Shown here in pieces: positions 8,170-15,373 of a stretch of DNA of 32,030 nt. Positions within the stretch are counted from its first letter, which is position 1. Each line of letters starts with the position of its first letter. This DNA is from Oscillospiraceae bacterium (GTDB lineage Bacteria; Bacillota; Clostridia; Oscillospirales; Oscillospiraceae). A model generated the notes under the pieces. It worked only from the letters and a program-made list of their open reading frames with translations, did not search any database and was not told the origin of the DNA. Location: the NCBI GenBank assembly GCA_020025275.1, contig JAHHSI010000027.1:1-32030 (forward strand), in the 5' to 3' direction. The position numbers and the translations under genes were made by a program.

Positions 8170-8198
8170 AAAGGCCGGCGCGATGCGCCGGCCTTTTT
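8170..8198 (+). terminator. Terminator of the foldase gene
   Basis: An 11-bp GC-rich stem (AAGGCCGGCGC with GCGCCGGCCTT), GAT loop, and a T run. Confidence 0.9.
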
Positions 8199-8227
8199 CC
8201 ACAGGAATACCACAAGGGAGATTTTCT

Positions 8228-8953
8228 ATGCAGGAACAATTTGTAAGAACCGCCATGATGCTGGGGGAGGACTCCATCGCCCGGCTGCAAAAAAGCCACG
8301 TGATCGTCTTTGGCCTTGGCGGCGTCGGCAGCTATGCTGTAGAAGCACTGGCCCGTGCCGGCGTCGGCGAGCTGACACTGGTCGATCAGGACACGCTCAG
8401 CCTGTCCAACATCAACCGCCAGCTCTTCGCCCTCCACTCCACCGCAGGCATGGCCAAGGCGGAGGCCGCCGCCCTGCGCTGCCGGGACATCAACCCGCAG
8501 ATCGTGGTCCATCCCATAGCCGCCACCTACGACGCCGCCCATCGTGAGATGTTTTTTCAACATTCCTATGACTATATTGTGGATGCCATCGATCTCGTCT
8601 CGTGCAAGCTGGATCTGATCCAGCAGGCACAAATCCGGAACATCCCCATCATTTCCGCATTGGGCACCGGGAACAAGCTGCAGCCGGAGCTTTTGCAGAT
8701 CACCGACATCGCCAAAACCTCCGGCTGTCCTCTGGCCCGTGTCATGCGCCGGGAGCTGCGAAATCTGGGGATCCACCACCTCAAGGTAGTCTTCAGCCCC
8801 GAGGCGCCTGCGCCCACCACACAGTTGGAGACACCTCCTCCCGGCCGCCGCAGCGTCCCCGCCAGTGTCCCTTGGCTCCCCTCCTGCGCCGGACTGATGA
8901 TGGGCGGCGCTGTGGTGCAGGATCTTCTCGCCGAAGCGTGTGACGACCGCTGA
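8228..8953 (+). CDS. tcdA: tRNA threonylcarbamoyladenosine dehydratase TcdA
   Basis: E1-like (ThiF/MoeB/HesA fold) enzyme that uses ATP to cyclise t6A37 to ct6A in ANN-decoding tRNAs. It has 241 residues. The nucleotide-binding GLGGVGS lies at 29-35, the LVDQD acidic segment at 51-55, SNINRQ at 60-65 with the ATP-contacting arginine, and GTGNKLQP in the central strand region, typical of TcdA rather than MoeB. The C-terminal half lacks a four-cysteine zinc site, also as in TcdA. The ATG has AAGGGAG 7 nt upstream. The gene follows the foldase terminator closely, so its promoter must be within or just after that terminator or it depends on readthrough; no clear -10 was found. Confidence 0.92.
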   Translation: MQEQFVRTAMMLGEDSIARLQKSHVIVFGLGGVGSYAVEALARAGVGELTLVDQDTLSLSNINRQLFALHSTAGMAKAEAAALRCRDINPQIVVHPIAATYDAAHREMFFQHSYDYIVDAIDLVSCKLDLIQQAQIRNIPIISALGTGNKLQPELLQITDIAKTSGCPLARVMRRELRNLGIHHLKVVFSPEAPAPTTQLETPPPGRRSVPASVPWLPSCAGLMMGGAVVQDLLAEACDDR

Positions 8954-9235
8954 CGCAGTGCGGCTGGCTTTGCCGGAGGAACTGCGCTATAGCCGCCAGA
9001 GCCGGTGGGCCGCACTCATCGCCGCTAAAGATCCGGAGACCGCCCTCCCCAACATGACCGCCCCGACGAACTGAGGGACGAAGCGAAGCAGGAGAAAGCT
9101 GCCCGATGGGCGGTATCTCCTGCGAGATCATCGGCAGCGTGATCGACAACGCCCAGTGCCCGGCATTGATTGGTCCAGAGCCTGAAGCGGATCGTCGAGA
9201 TCAGCCGTGTTGCGGCTGCCATAGTCTAAACTGTC
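8937..9235 (+). pseudogene. Possible decayed gene behind tcdA
   Basis: All three plus-strand frames here carry short, protein-like stretches broken by stops. From 8931 to 9074 the frame overlapping the tcdA stop reads ADAVRLALPEELRYSRQSRW and onward to TAPTN-stop. A second frame then gives ELRDEAKQEKAARW before a stop. A third ends with LKRIVEISRVAAAIV-stop at about 9228. None has a ribosome site or a full-length frame. This pattern could be an old coding sequence broken by frameshifts, or only GC-rich sequence that looks coding. No family was recognised. The rest of the interval to 9491 shows only the terminator at 9281-9319. Confidence 0.3.
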
Positions 9236-9280
9236 CGTTTCAAGCCGTAAATCCTCTTCCCCGTCAACCAATGATGCAGC

Positions 9281-9319
9281 AAAAGAGAACCTGTGGCGTA
9301 CGTCACAGGTTCTCTTTTT
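9281..9319. terminator. Bidirectional terminator between tcdA and the Nudix gene
   Basis: A perfect 12-bp stem (9284-9295 with 9304-9315) and 8-nt loop, with A-rich 5' flank and TTTTT 3' flank, so it can work on both strands. It would stop tcdA transcripts on plus and the xdhC-nudix transcript on minus. Confidence 0.88.
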
Positions 9320-9491
9320 GTCACGATTCGGTTGTCAAAACTACCATTCAGCTCCCGGCTCCCCGCCATAGGGCTCCCATCGCACTCTCGCCATAGACCC
9401 CCATCGTTCTCACCTCATTTCTCTCTTGAACGGTACGTTTATTCTCGGCGATGGAACATATCGGTACTGCCGCTCCATCGTCACGGGCGCT

Positions 9492-10049
9492 TCACTTCAT
9501 GTACGGTTTTGCCCGCTCTGTCAGCTTACGATAGACCCGCTCCACCATCCACGGCTCTGTGGAGGCCTGCAGCGCCTCCTCCGGTGTAAACCAGCCCACG
9601 GCTTTGTTCTCGTCCGGTTTTCTCCGCAGGTCTGTCTCCTCAGCCTGCAAGAGGTAGGTCACATTCAGATGGAGATGGCTGGGCACATAGACGCCCCGTT
9701 TCTCATGGCCATCCACCGTCAGACATTCCAGAGAAAAAATACCGTCCACCACTGGGTGCAGATGGCGGACACCGATCTCCTCCTGCGCCTCCCGAATGGC
9801 CACCGCTCGCAGGTCCCGTTCTCCGTCGGCATGGCCGCCGGTCCACGCCCAGGCGTGATAGAGGTTGTGATAGGCCATAGCCACACGGCGTCCGTCCGGG
9901 CTGATGATCCAGCCGGAGGCCGTCATATGGGCCATGGTGTTGCTGCGGAGGTAGGCGTCGTCATAGGTCCGCAGGAAGCGGAGCATCATGGCCTTGTCCC
10001 GTTCTTCCTGCTCACAGCCGGGAACAAAGGCTTCGATTTCTCGGATCAT
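9492..10049 (-). CDS. Nudix hydrolase
   Basis: Hydrolase of nucleoside diphosphates linked to another moiety. It has 185 residues with a Nudix box from about residue 71 to 94, containing GGHADGERDL and REAQEEIGV; the REXXEEXG metal-binding core is intact, while the spacing before it is shifted by one residue relative to the textbook pattern. The N-terminal 45 residues precede the fold, and a late PDENKAVGWFTPEEAL segment matches the usual Nudix C-terminal helix region. The ATG is 10 nt after the XdhC stop codon, with AGGAGGG just before it, so the two genes are co-transcribed. Substrate cannot be read from the sequence; a link to the Moco-enzyme accessory gene upstream is only positional. Confidence 0.9.
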   Translation of the reverse strand: MIREIEAFVPGCEQEERDKAMMLRFLRTYDDAYLRSNTMAHMTASGWIISPDGRRVAMAYHNLYHAWAWTGGHADGERDLRAVAIREAQEEIGVRHLHPVVDGIFSLECLTVDGHEKRGVYVPSHLHLNVTYLLQAEETDLRRKPDENKAVGWFTPEEALQASTEPWMVERVYRKLTERAKPYMK

Positions 10050-10059
10050 ATTTTCCCTC

Positions 10060-11061
10060 CTACTGCCTGGAACGATGCTCGATCAGCTGCGCCGTAATGG
10101 AAATGGCGATCTCCGCCGGTGTCTGGCCGCCGATGGGCAGTCCGATGGGCGCATGGACACGGGCCCAGTCCGCCTCACCAAAGCCCTGCTGCGCCAAATA
10201 CTCCTTGGTGGCGGCGATTTTCCGTCGGCTGCCAATGCAGCCCACATAGGTAGCCGGGGTGCGCAGCGCCTGTGCCAACACTGTACGATCAGCCTCATGG
10301 CCGGGCGTCATAATAATGATGTAGTCCTCCGCCGTGATGCGGATGTGGTCAGCAACAGACTCAAAGTCGCCGCAGACAATGCGGTCAGCCTGCGGAAACC
10401 ACACCGGATCGGCAAGGTCGATCCGTGGGTCATAAACCGTCACGGCGAAATCAACGCTTTTCAGGATGGGCACCAGCGCCCGGCTCACATGACCGGCACC
10501 GAACACGTAGACCATGGCGCCGCTGTGGATGGGCTCCACATACCACCCGTCTTCTCCCTGCGTCTGCCAAACTGCGTGGCTGCGGCACAGCGCCGCCACA
10601 CCTTCGGGCGCGTGTGCAAACTGCAGACGGCGATCGCCGCAGCAAAAGCCCGTCTGCACCGCTCGTCCATGTTGCAGTTCAATGGCCAACCACACATTCT
10701 CCTGCGCCGCCACGGCCTGCGCCATGGCTTGCAGCAGGGAGATATCCGCTGTCCCCAGAGTTTGCAGCAGCACCGTCATATCGCCGCCGCACACCATCCC
10801 CAAGTCCGCCACCTCATTGGGTGTGAGGCGGTAGTGCTCCACGCAGCTGCCACCCTTGCGCCCCACTTGTCTGGCCAGCTCCATCACTGCCAGTTCCACG
10901 GCCCCGCCGCCTACGGTCCCCGCCGTGTGTCCATCTTCAAACACCGCCATATGTGCGCCTGCCCCTCGTGGAGTCGAGCCGGAGGAGCGCAGTACCGTGC
11001 ACAATACCACCGCTTCGCCCCGCTCCAAGGCCGGAAGCATCACTGTCAGCAATTCTTTCAT
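10060..11061 (-). CDS. XdhC/CoxI-family molybdenum hydroxylase accessory protein
   Basis: Cytoplasmic maturation factor of the XdhC/CoxI family. In characterised members it binds molybdenum cofactor and helps add the terminal sulfur before insertion into xanthine dehydrogenase-type hydroxylases. It has 333 residues. The N-terminal XdhC_CoxI domain shows LRSSGSTPRGAGAHM and TVGGGAVE. The C-terminal Rossmann-like domain has VYVFGAGHVSRALVP, an acidic strand end (VYDPRIDL), PGHEADRTVL, YVGCIGSRRK and HAPIGLPIGGQTPAEIAISI. The ATG follows an AGGAGGTG ribosome site. A tiny ORF with its own strong ribosome site lies upstream on the same strand (11126-11215), and the Nudix gene follows. No hydroxylase subunit or moa/moe gene is in the window, so the client enzyme must be encoded elsewhere. 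Confidence 0.9.
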   Translation of the reverse strand: MKELLTVMLPALERGEAVVLCTVLRSSGSTPRGAGAHMAVFEDGHTAGTVGGGAVELAVMELARQVGRKGGSCVEHYRLTPNEVADLGMVCGGDMTVLLQTLGTADISLLQAMAQAVAAQENVWLAIELQHGRAVQTGFCCGDRRLQFAHAPEGVAALCRSHAVWQTQGEDGWYVEPIHSGAMVYVFGAGHVSRALVPILKSVDFAVTVYDPRIDLADPVWFPQADRIVCGDFESVADHIRITAEDYIIIMTPGHEADRTVLAQALRTPATYVGCIGSRRKIAATKEYLAQQGFGEADWARVHAPIGLPIGGQTPAEIAISITAQLIEHRSRQ

Positions 11062-11125
11062 TGCACACCTCCTGTGGATTCTTTGCCCCCATTATAGTCG
11101 CTTTTCCACCGCTTCGCAAGGCGAT

Positions 11126-11215
11126 TCACCGGTCTAAGGCTTCTAAGATCCGCAGAAACCCCTTCGTCAATGTCCCCGCACCGCAGACGGCAAATACGAT
11201 GGCCAACTCTTCCAT
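11126..11215 (-). CDS. 29-residue microprotein, unknown function
   Basis: Small ORF with start ATG (11215-11213) and stop TGA (11128-11126), encoding a 29-residue peptide. It begins MEELAIVFAVCGAGTLTKGF and ends RILEALDR. The case for expression is an excellent ribosome site: AAGGAGG 8 nt before the ATG, followed by a second GGAGG-like motif. It lies between the terminator of the XpaC operon and xdhC on the same strand, so it would be first in the xdhC-nudix transcript. The peptide is hydrophobic in its first half with one cysteine, then amphipathic with Lys/Arg and Glu/Asp at the end; it could associate with the membrane or simply act as a leader peptide. I do not recognise it. It is too short for standard gene callers. 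Confidence 0.5.
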   Translation of the reverse strand: MEELAIVFAVCGAGTLTKGFLRILEALDR

Positions 11216-11263
11216 AGCCTCCGCCTCCTTTTCTTTATCGACAGCATAGCGGATTCAGGGTAC

Positions 11264-11294
11264 AAAAAAACGGACAGTGTTTCCACTGTCCGTT
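11264..11294 (-). terminator. Terminator of the ABC-ylmH-ynzC-xpaC operon
   Basis: Minus-strand 11-bp perfect stem (AACGGACAGTG with CACTGTCCGTT), GAAA tetraloop, followed by a T run. It lies just after the XpaC-like stop codon. Confidence 0.92.
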
Positions 11295-11301
11295 GAACGC
11301 A

Positions 11302-12456
11302 TCATTCGTCCGCTGCCTGCTGGCCCATACCGAAGTCATCCTCCACACTGGCCCGGTCACGGCGGAGCATATTCTCCATAACACGAATATCGCTGTCGAT
11401 GTCCATGGCATCGGAACGATACAGATCATCCAGCTGCCGCTCAAATCCCTCCACAATGTTGTCCATGGTCCTGCGGATCTTGTTCTTGGCCTGATTCAGG
11501 TTCTCGCCGCTGATCCCCGCCTCTTCAAACTCGGCATAGGAGTCCAGCAGCTTCAGCGTGGTGGGCAGATAATAGTTCAGGAACGTGCTGGCCTTGGCCT
11601 TTTTCTCCGGCTGGCTCTCCACAACGCGCAAAATGCGCCCTGCGATTTCCTCCAACCGGTCGATCTTAGCGCTCAGCTCCGGATCGGCGATTCGATCATT
11701 GGCACCGCGGATCTGGCGCAGCACTCCGGAATAGCCGGACTCCGTCTCCTTAGGCGGCTCAGGCTGGCTCTCCTTGGCGAAGAAGTCCTCTGCCGCCGCA
11801 GAGGAGCGAAACAGCGTTCCGGCCCCCAGATCCAGATAGGCCCCTTTTCCCCAGAGTCCCTTCTCGATCATCTCCTCCACGTCTTTCTCCACACGACGCT
11901 CCGACACCTCGGCAGCAGCCGCCAGACGGGTGACGGGCACAGACTGCATATTCCCTGCGGCTGCCAGATACTTGGCAAAGCGGCGCATCCGGCGGGTCAT
12001 GGACTGTCCGCCAACCAACATGGCAATACCGCCGCTGAGGAACCCGATGGCCGGGAACACCTGCTCAAAAAACCACCAGAGTTCATCGTATTCAATGGCG
12101 AACCGCAGCTCTGAAAGATAGCTCACTCCCATCAGTCCGCCCAGGGCAATCAGTACCGTACCTACGATCTTCAGGATCTTGGCGCTCTTGGCGGAGTCAT
12201 CGGGGGCTCGGGTCACCTTGTTCATCGATTGCCGTGCCGCCGAAGAAGCGTTCATTTTGGCCGTCGGCTTGCCGCTCTTGTCCCGCATCAACTTGCGGAT
12301 CAGCACCACAAGACCGATGGGCCACAGCCCCAACAGGAATAGCACACCGATGATGACCCAGGATCTGACCTCGCCGTTTTTGGCCGAGTTTGTTCTCTGT
12401 CCGGCCTGCTGTTGGGGTTGAAAACCGCCGTTGCTGCCGTCATACTCATACTTCAT
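11302..12456 (-). CDS. XpaC-family (5-bromo-4-chloroindolyl phosphate hydrolysis) membrane protein
   Basis: A 384-residue membrane protein. The N-terminal part is Gly/Gln-rich and soluble, then come a hydrophobic pair around residues 32-55 and further membrane segments around 95-150. A winged-helix-like segment (PVTRLAAAAEVSERRVEKDVEEMIEKG) follows, then a C-terminal helical XpaC domain with KIDRLEEIAGRILRVVE and LNYYLPTTLKLLDSYAEFE, which identifies the family. The name comes from a B. subtilis phenotype; the biochemical role is not established, and family members often neighbour toxic-anion-resistance TelA genes, which are absent here. It is last in its operon: the ATG overlaps the YnzC stop by 4 nt, and the terminator follows at once. 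Confidence 0.8.
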   Translation of the reverse strand: MKYEYDGSNGGFQPQQQAGQRTNSAKNGEVRSWVIIGVLFLLGLWPIGLVVLIRKLMRDKSGKPTAKMNASSAARQSMNKVTRAPDDSAKSAKILKIVGTVLIALGGLMGVSYLSELRFAIEYDELWWFFEQVFPAIGFLSGGIAMLVGGQSMTRRMRRFAKYLAAAGNMQSVPVTRLAAAAEVSERRVEKDVEEMIEKGLWGKGAYLDLGAGTLFRSSAAAEDFFAKESQPEPPKETESGYSGVLRQIRGANDRIADPELSAKIDRLEEIAGRILRVVESQPEKKAKASTFLNYYLPTTLKLLDSYAEFEEAGISGENLNQAKNKIRRTMDNIVEGFERQLDDLYRSDAMDIDSDIRVMENMLRRDRASVEDDFGMGQQAADE

Positions 12457-12671
12457 TCGCTCTTGCCCCCTCGCTTCTCCAACTTCCGCTTATTGCCCTT
12501 TTCATCCACCACCCAGGTGTTGTCCAGCTCCCGGTGGAGACTTCCCAGCACGGAGTCAATGTATTCCCGGCGCAGCTGCGCACGCTCCTGCACCTCCGCC
12601 TCGGTCAGCCCCTCCGGCGTCTTTGCCTTGCGGGCCAATTCATTAATGCGGTCGATCCGCTTCTGTTCCAT
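12453..12671 (-). CDS. DUF896/YnzC-family small protein
   Basis: A 72-residue cytoplasmic helical protein of the DUF896 family (B. subtilis YnzC, YneF-region SOS operon relatives). Recognised from MEQKRIDRINELARKAKTPEG, LTEAEVQERAQLRREYI and the late VVDEKGNKRKLEK. It folds as a helical hairpin in the known structure; the function is unresolved. The ATG has GAGGGG about 6-8 nt upstream. It lies 10 bp after the YlmH stop and overlaps the XpaC-like gene by 4 nt (ATGA), so translation of the two is probably coupled. Confidence 0.9.
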   Translation of the reverse strand: MEQKRIDRINELARKAKTPEGLTEAEVQERAQLRREYIDSVLGSLHRELDNTWVVDEKGNKRKLEKRGGKSE

Positions 12672-12681
12672 ATGCTTCCCC

Positions 12682-13467
12682 TCACAAATATCGTTTGATC
12701 GTCACGAAAACACGGCCTTTCTTTGTTGTCTGGCCCACTGTTTCCAACACACATTTCCCAAGTCCTCGCAGGCTGATCACGTCTCCCTGCGCCGCCGTAC
12801 GATCCGGCTTGACGCAGCCGGTCCAGTTCAGCTGCACACGACCGCCCTCAATCGCCTCCGCCGCTTTGGATCGGCTGAGGGAAAATCCGGCAGACACCAC
12901 GCTGTCCAGACGCAGGGAGGACACCGTGTCCCGGATCTCCTTCGTTTTGATCTCCGGCAACCGGATCTCCTCCGGAGTAATTTCTGTCAGATGCAGTTTC
13001 ACCCGCCCCGCAGCGCTCCAACTGCCCAGCAGAAAATCAGCAACCGGCGCCCCGACCAGAATGTCGGCACTCTCATCGCTGACCAGTATATCGCCGATTT
13101 TCTCTCGGGTCAAACCCAAACCGATCATACTGCCCAAAAAATCACGATGGGTCAATGTATCCCCTCGGTACCACGTACAGCGCAGGACCCGGAGTGCGTC
13201 TCGATCCGGTTCCTCGGTCCAGTCCGGCAGGAAGTGGAGCTGGCAGCGCTCCGCCCCCTCATAGCCACCCCAGAAGAGGAACCCCTCCATGACACCCATG
13301 GCCTGCAGCAGCCGCCGGGCTGCCTGCTGCTCCTGCGGGCTGAGAAACGCAGTGACGGCGGGAATATTTTTCCCCCGGCAGCGGTCATACTGATCCCAGA
13401 CACGGCTCAACAATAACCGCTCCTCACCATTGACAGCCACACGGTCCAGCAGTTCCCGCTTATTCAT
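12682..13467 (-). CDS. YlmH-like RNA-binding protein with C-terminal S4 domain
   Basis: A 261-residue cytoplasmic RNA-binding protein. The C-terminal S4 domain is clear: LRLDSVVSAGFSLSRSKAAE, then EGGRVQLNW and the GDVISLRGLGKCVLE strands. The N-terminal two thirds match YlmH, with FLSPQEQQAARRLL, the FWGGYEGAERCQLHFLPDW segment and THRDFLGSMIGLGLTREKIGDI. YlmH-type proteins bind ribosomal RNA and the family has been linked to ribosome rescue and to the division cluster; here the gene is not in a division cluster but behind an ABC exporter. The start is the ATG at 13467, with GGAGG 6 nt upstream, overlapping the ABC stop by 8 nt; the longer upstream frame lacks a site. Confidence 0.9.
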   Translation of the reverse strand: MNKRELLDRVAVNGEERLLLSRVWDQYDRCRGKNIPAVTAFLSPQEQQAARRLLQAMGVMEGFLFWGGYEGAERCQLHFLPDWTEEPDRDALRVLRCTWYRGDTLTHRDFLGSMIGLGLTREKIGDILVSDESADILVGAPVADFLLGSWSAAGRVKLHLTEITPEEIRLPEIKTKEIRDTVSSLRLDSVVSAGFSLSRSKAAEAIEGGRVQLNWTGCVKPDRTAAQGDVISLRGLGKCVLETVGQTTKKGRVFVTIKRYL

Positions 13468-15217
13468 GCTGTGCCTCCAGATTCTGCGTATGATAGAGAC
13501 GGGCATAGGTGCCGTTTTTGGCCATCAACTCCTCGTGGGTCCCCTCTTCGGCAATGATCCCATCCTGCACAACAATGATTCGATGAGCCGCACGAATTGT
13601 AGAGAGACGATGGGCAATAATAAAGGTGGTCCGCCCTTGGGCCAGCTGGTCAAAGGCACTCTGGATTCGGCTTTCCGTCACGCTGTCCAGTGCAGACGTG
13701 GCCTCATCCAAAATCAGCAGCGGCGGGTTCTTCAGGAAAATACGGGCGATGGCCACACGCTGCTTCTGTCCGCCGGAGAGCATGGCCCCCCGCTCTCCCA
13801 CATAGGTGTCAAAGCCCTGCGGCATCTCCATAATATCCTCGTACAGCTCCGCCTTGCGGGCCGCCTCGGCCACCTCCTCATCCGTGGCGCCGGGCTTGCC
13901 GTAGCGAATGTTCTCTCGGATGGTATCGGCAAAGAGAAACACCTCCTGCTGCACGATACCGATACTGCGGCGCAGCGACTTTTGACTCACCTTCCGGACG
14001 TCGATGCCATCAAGTAAGATACTGCCCTGCGTAACATCATAAAACCGGGGCAGCAGCTGGCAAAGCGTACTCTTGCCGCCGCCGGAAGGCCCCACCACAG
14101 CCACCGTCTCACCGGGGGCCACATGAAGGCTGACATCGTGCAGGATCTCGTCCGTTCCATTATAGGTGAAGTGCACATGGTCCACATCGACTTTTCCCTG
14201 CACCTCATCCAGATCCACAGCATCCTGAGCATCACGGATGGCAGGCTCCATACGCATTAATTCCACAAAGCGGTTGAAGCCGGCAAAGCCATTGGTAAAC
14301 AGCTCCGTAAAGTTGGCCAGCTTGCGGATCGGGCTGATAAAAGTTCCCACGTAGAGATTGAATACGATGAGGTCGATGTAATTGAACTCGTCCTTCATAA
14401 TAAGCCAGCCGCCCACAGCCACCACCGTCACCGACAGCATGGTGACGAATAGCTCCATCACCGCAGTGAACTTGCCCATCTCCTTGTGGAAGTTCCGCTT
14501 GGCCGTCTTGAACACCTCGTTGATGGCATTGAAGCGGGTCTGCTGCTGTGCTTCGTTGGCAAACGCCTTGGTGGTCCGCACACCGGACAGACCTGACTCG
14601 ATCTCGGCATTGATGGCACCGGTCTTGACCTTGGTGGCCTTGGAGGCCATGCCCATCCGGCGGCGGCAGCGGAACAGCACCAGCAAAAAGGTGGGGATCA
14701 TAACCGCCACTACCAACGCAAGCCGCCATTGCATGGAGAACATAACGATCAGGGACCCAACGATCGTCACCACGGAGATAAAGACATCCTCCGGACCGTG
14801 GTGGGCCAATTCCGTCACCTCAAAAAGGTCCGTGGTCAGTCGGCTCATCAGCTGTCCCGTGCGGTTTTGATCGTAAAAGTCATAGCCCATTTCCTGCATA
14901 TGGGCAAACAGATCCCGGCGGATGTCCGCCTCCACCCGGATTCCGAAGGTGTGCCCCCAGTAGGCCACCACGAAATACAGCCCGGCACGCAAAATGAAAG
15001 CCGCCATCACACAGACCATGACCGTGAAAAAGACATGGTACTCCTTATTCGGCAGCCACTGATACATGGCCGTCCGGGAGATCAAGGGAAACGCCAAGTC
15101 GATCATGGCGATGACAAAAGCGCAGGAAATGTCCAACAGAAAGATCTTCTTATGGGGCTTAAAGTAGGAGAAAAAGATACGCATCGGCGTCTTTTTTTGA
15201 AATTCTTTCGTGGTCAT
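13460..15217 (-). CDS. ABC exporter half-transporter (fused membrane and ATPase domains)
   Basis: A 585-residue type I ABC exporter: an N-terminal six-helix membrane domain (about residues 20-300) and a C-terminal ATPase. The Walker A is GPSGGGKST, the Q-loop is in GIVQQEVFLF, the signature is LSGGQKQR, the Walker B is LLILDEATSALD and the H-loop is IIAHRLST. One half-transporter gene is present, so it would act as a homodimer or pair with a distant partner. Substrate cannot be inferred; the family includes multidrug and lipid exporters. The ATG has AAAGGAG at about 9 nt, and the gene is first in a minus-strand operon with YlmH, YnzC and XpaC-like genes, tied to YlmH by an 8-nt overlap. Confidence 0.93.
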   Translation of the reverse strand: MTTKEFQKKTPMRIFFSYFKPHKKIFLLDISCAFVIAMIDLAFPLISRTAMYQWLPNKEYHVFFTVMVCVMAAFILRAGLYFVVAYWGHTFGIRVEADIRRDLFAHMQEMGYDFYDQNRTGQLMSRLTTDLFEVTELAHHGPEDVFISVVTIVGSLIVMFSMQWRLALVVAVMIPTFLLVLFRCRRRMGMASKATKVKTGAINAEIESGLSGVRTTKAFANEAQQQTRFNAINEVFKTAKRNFHKEMGKFTAVMELFVTMLSVTVVAVGGWLIMKDEFNYIDLIVFNLYVGTFISPIRKLANFTELFTNGFAGFNRFVELMRMEPAIRDAQDAVDLDEVQGKVDVDHVHFTYNGTDEILHDVSLHVAPGETVAVVGPSGGGKSTLCQLLPRFYDVTQGSILLDGIDVRKVSQKSLRRSIGIVQQEVFLFADTIRENIRYGKPGATDEEVAEAARKAELYEDIMEMPQGFDTYVGERGAMLSGGQKQRVAIARIFLKNPPLLILDEATSALDSVTESRIQSAFDQLAQGRTTFIIAHRLSTIRAAHRIIVVQDGIIAEEGTHEELMAKNGTYARLYHTQNLEAQHE

Positions 15218-15252
15218 GGGTGCTTCTCCTTTATATGCTTTAGTATCAATAG

Positions 15253-15281
15253 ATTATAGCATAGCTCCGTTTCAATAGCAA
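15253..15281 (-). promoter_or_regulatory. Promoter of the ABC-ylmH-ynzC-xpaC operon
   Basis: Minus strand: TTGCTA (15276-15281), 17-bp spacer, perfect TATAAT (15253-15258), about 35 nt before the ABC start codon. Confidence 0.75.
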
Positions 15282-15307
15282 GGCGAGTACCGCTTCGTTC
15301 CCACCAC

Positions 15308-15350
15308 AAAAAAGGCCCCCATCCCCCCTCCTACAGAGGGGAAATGGGGG
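15308..15350 (-). terminator. Terminator of the zinc-ribbon/Big2 gene
   Basis: On the minus strand CCCCCAT pairs with ATGGGGG and inside it CCCCTC pairs with a G run (15316-15350), followed by CCTTTTTT. It lies just after the stop codon of the gene at 15374. Confidence 0.85.
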
Positions 15351-15373
15351 ATTGATCCGCTTTTACGGAGCGG

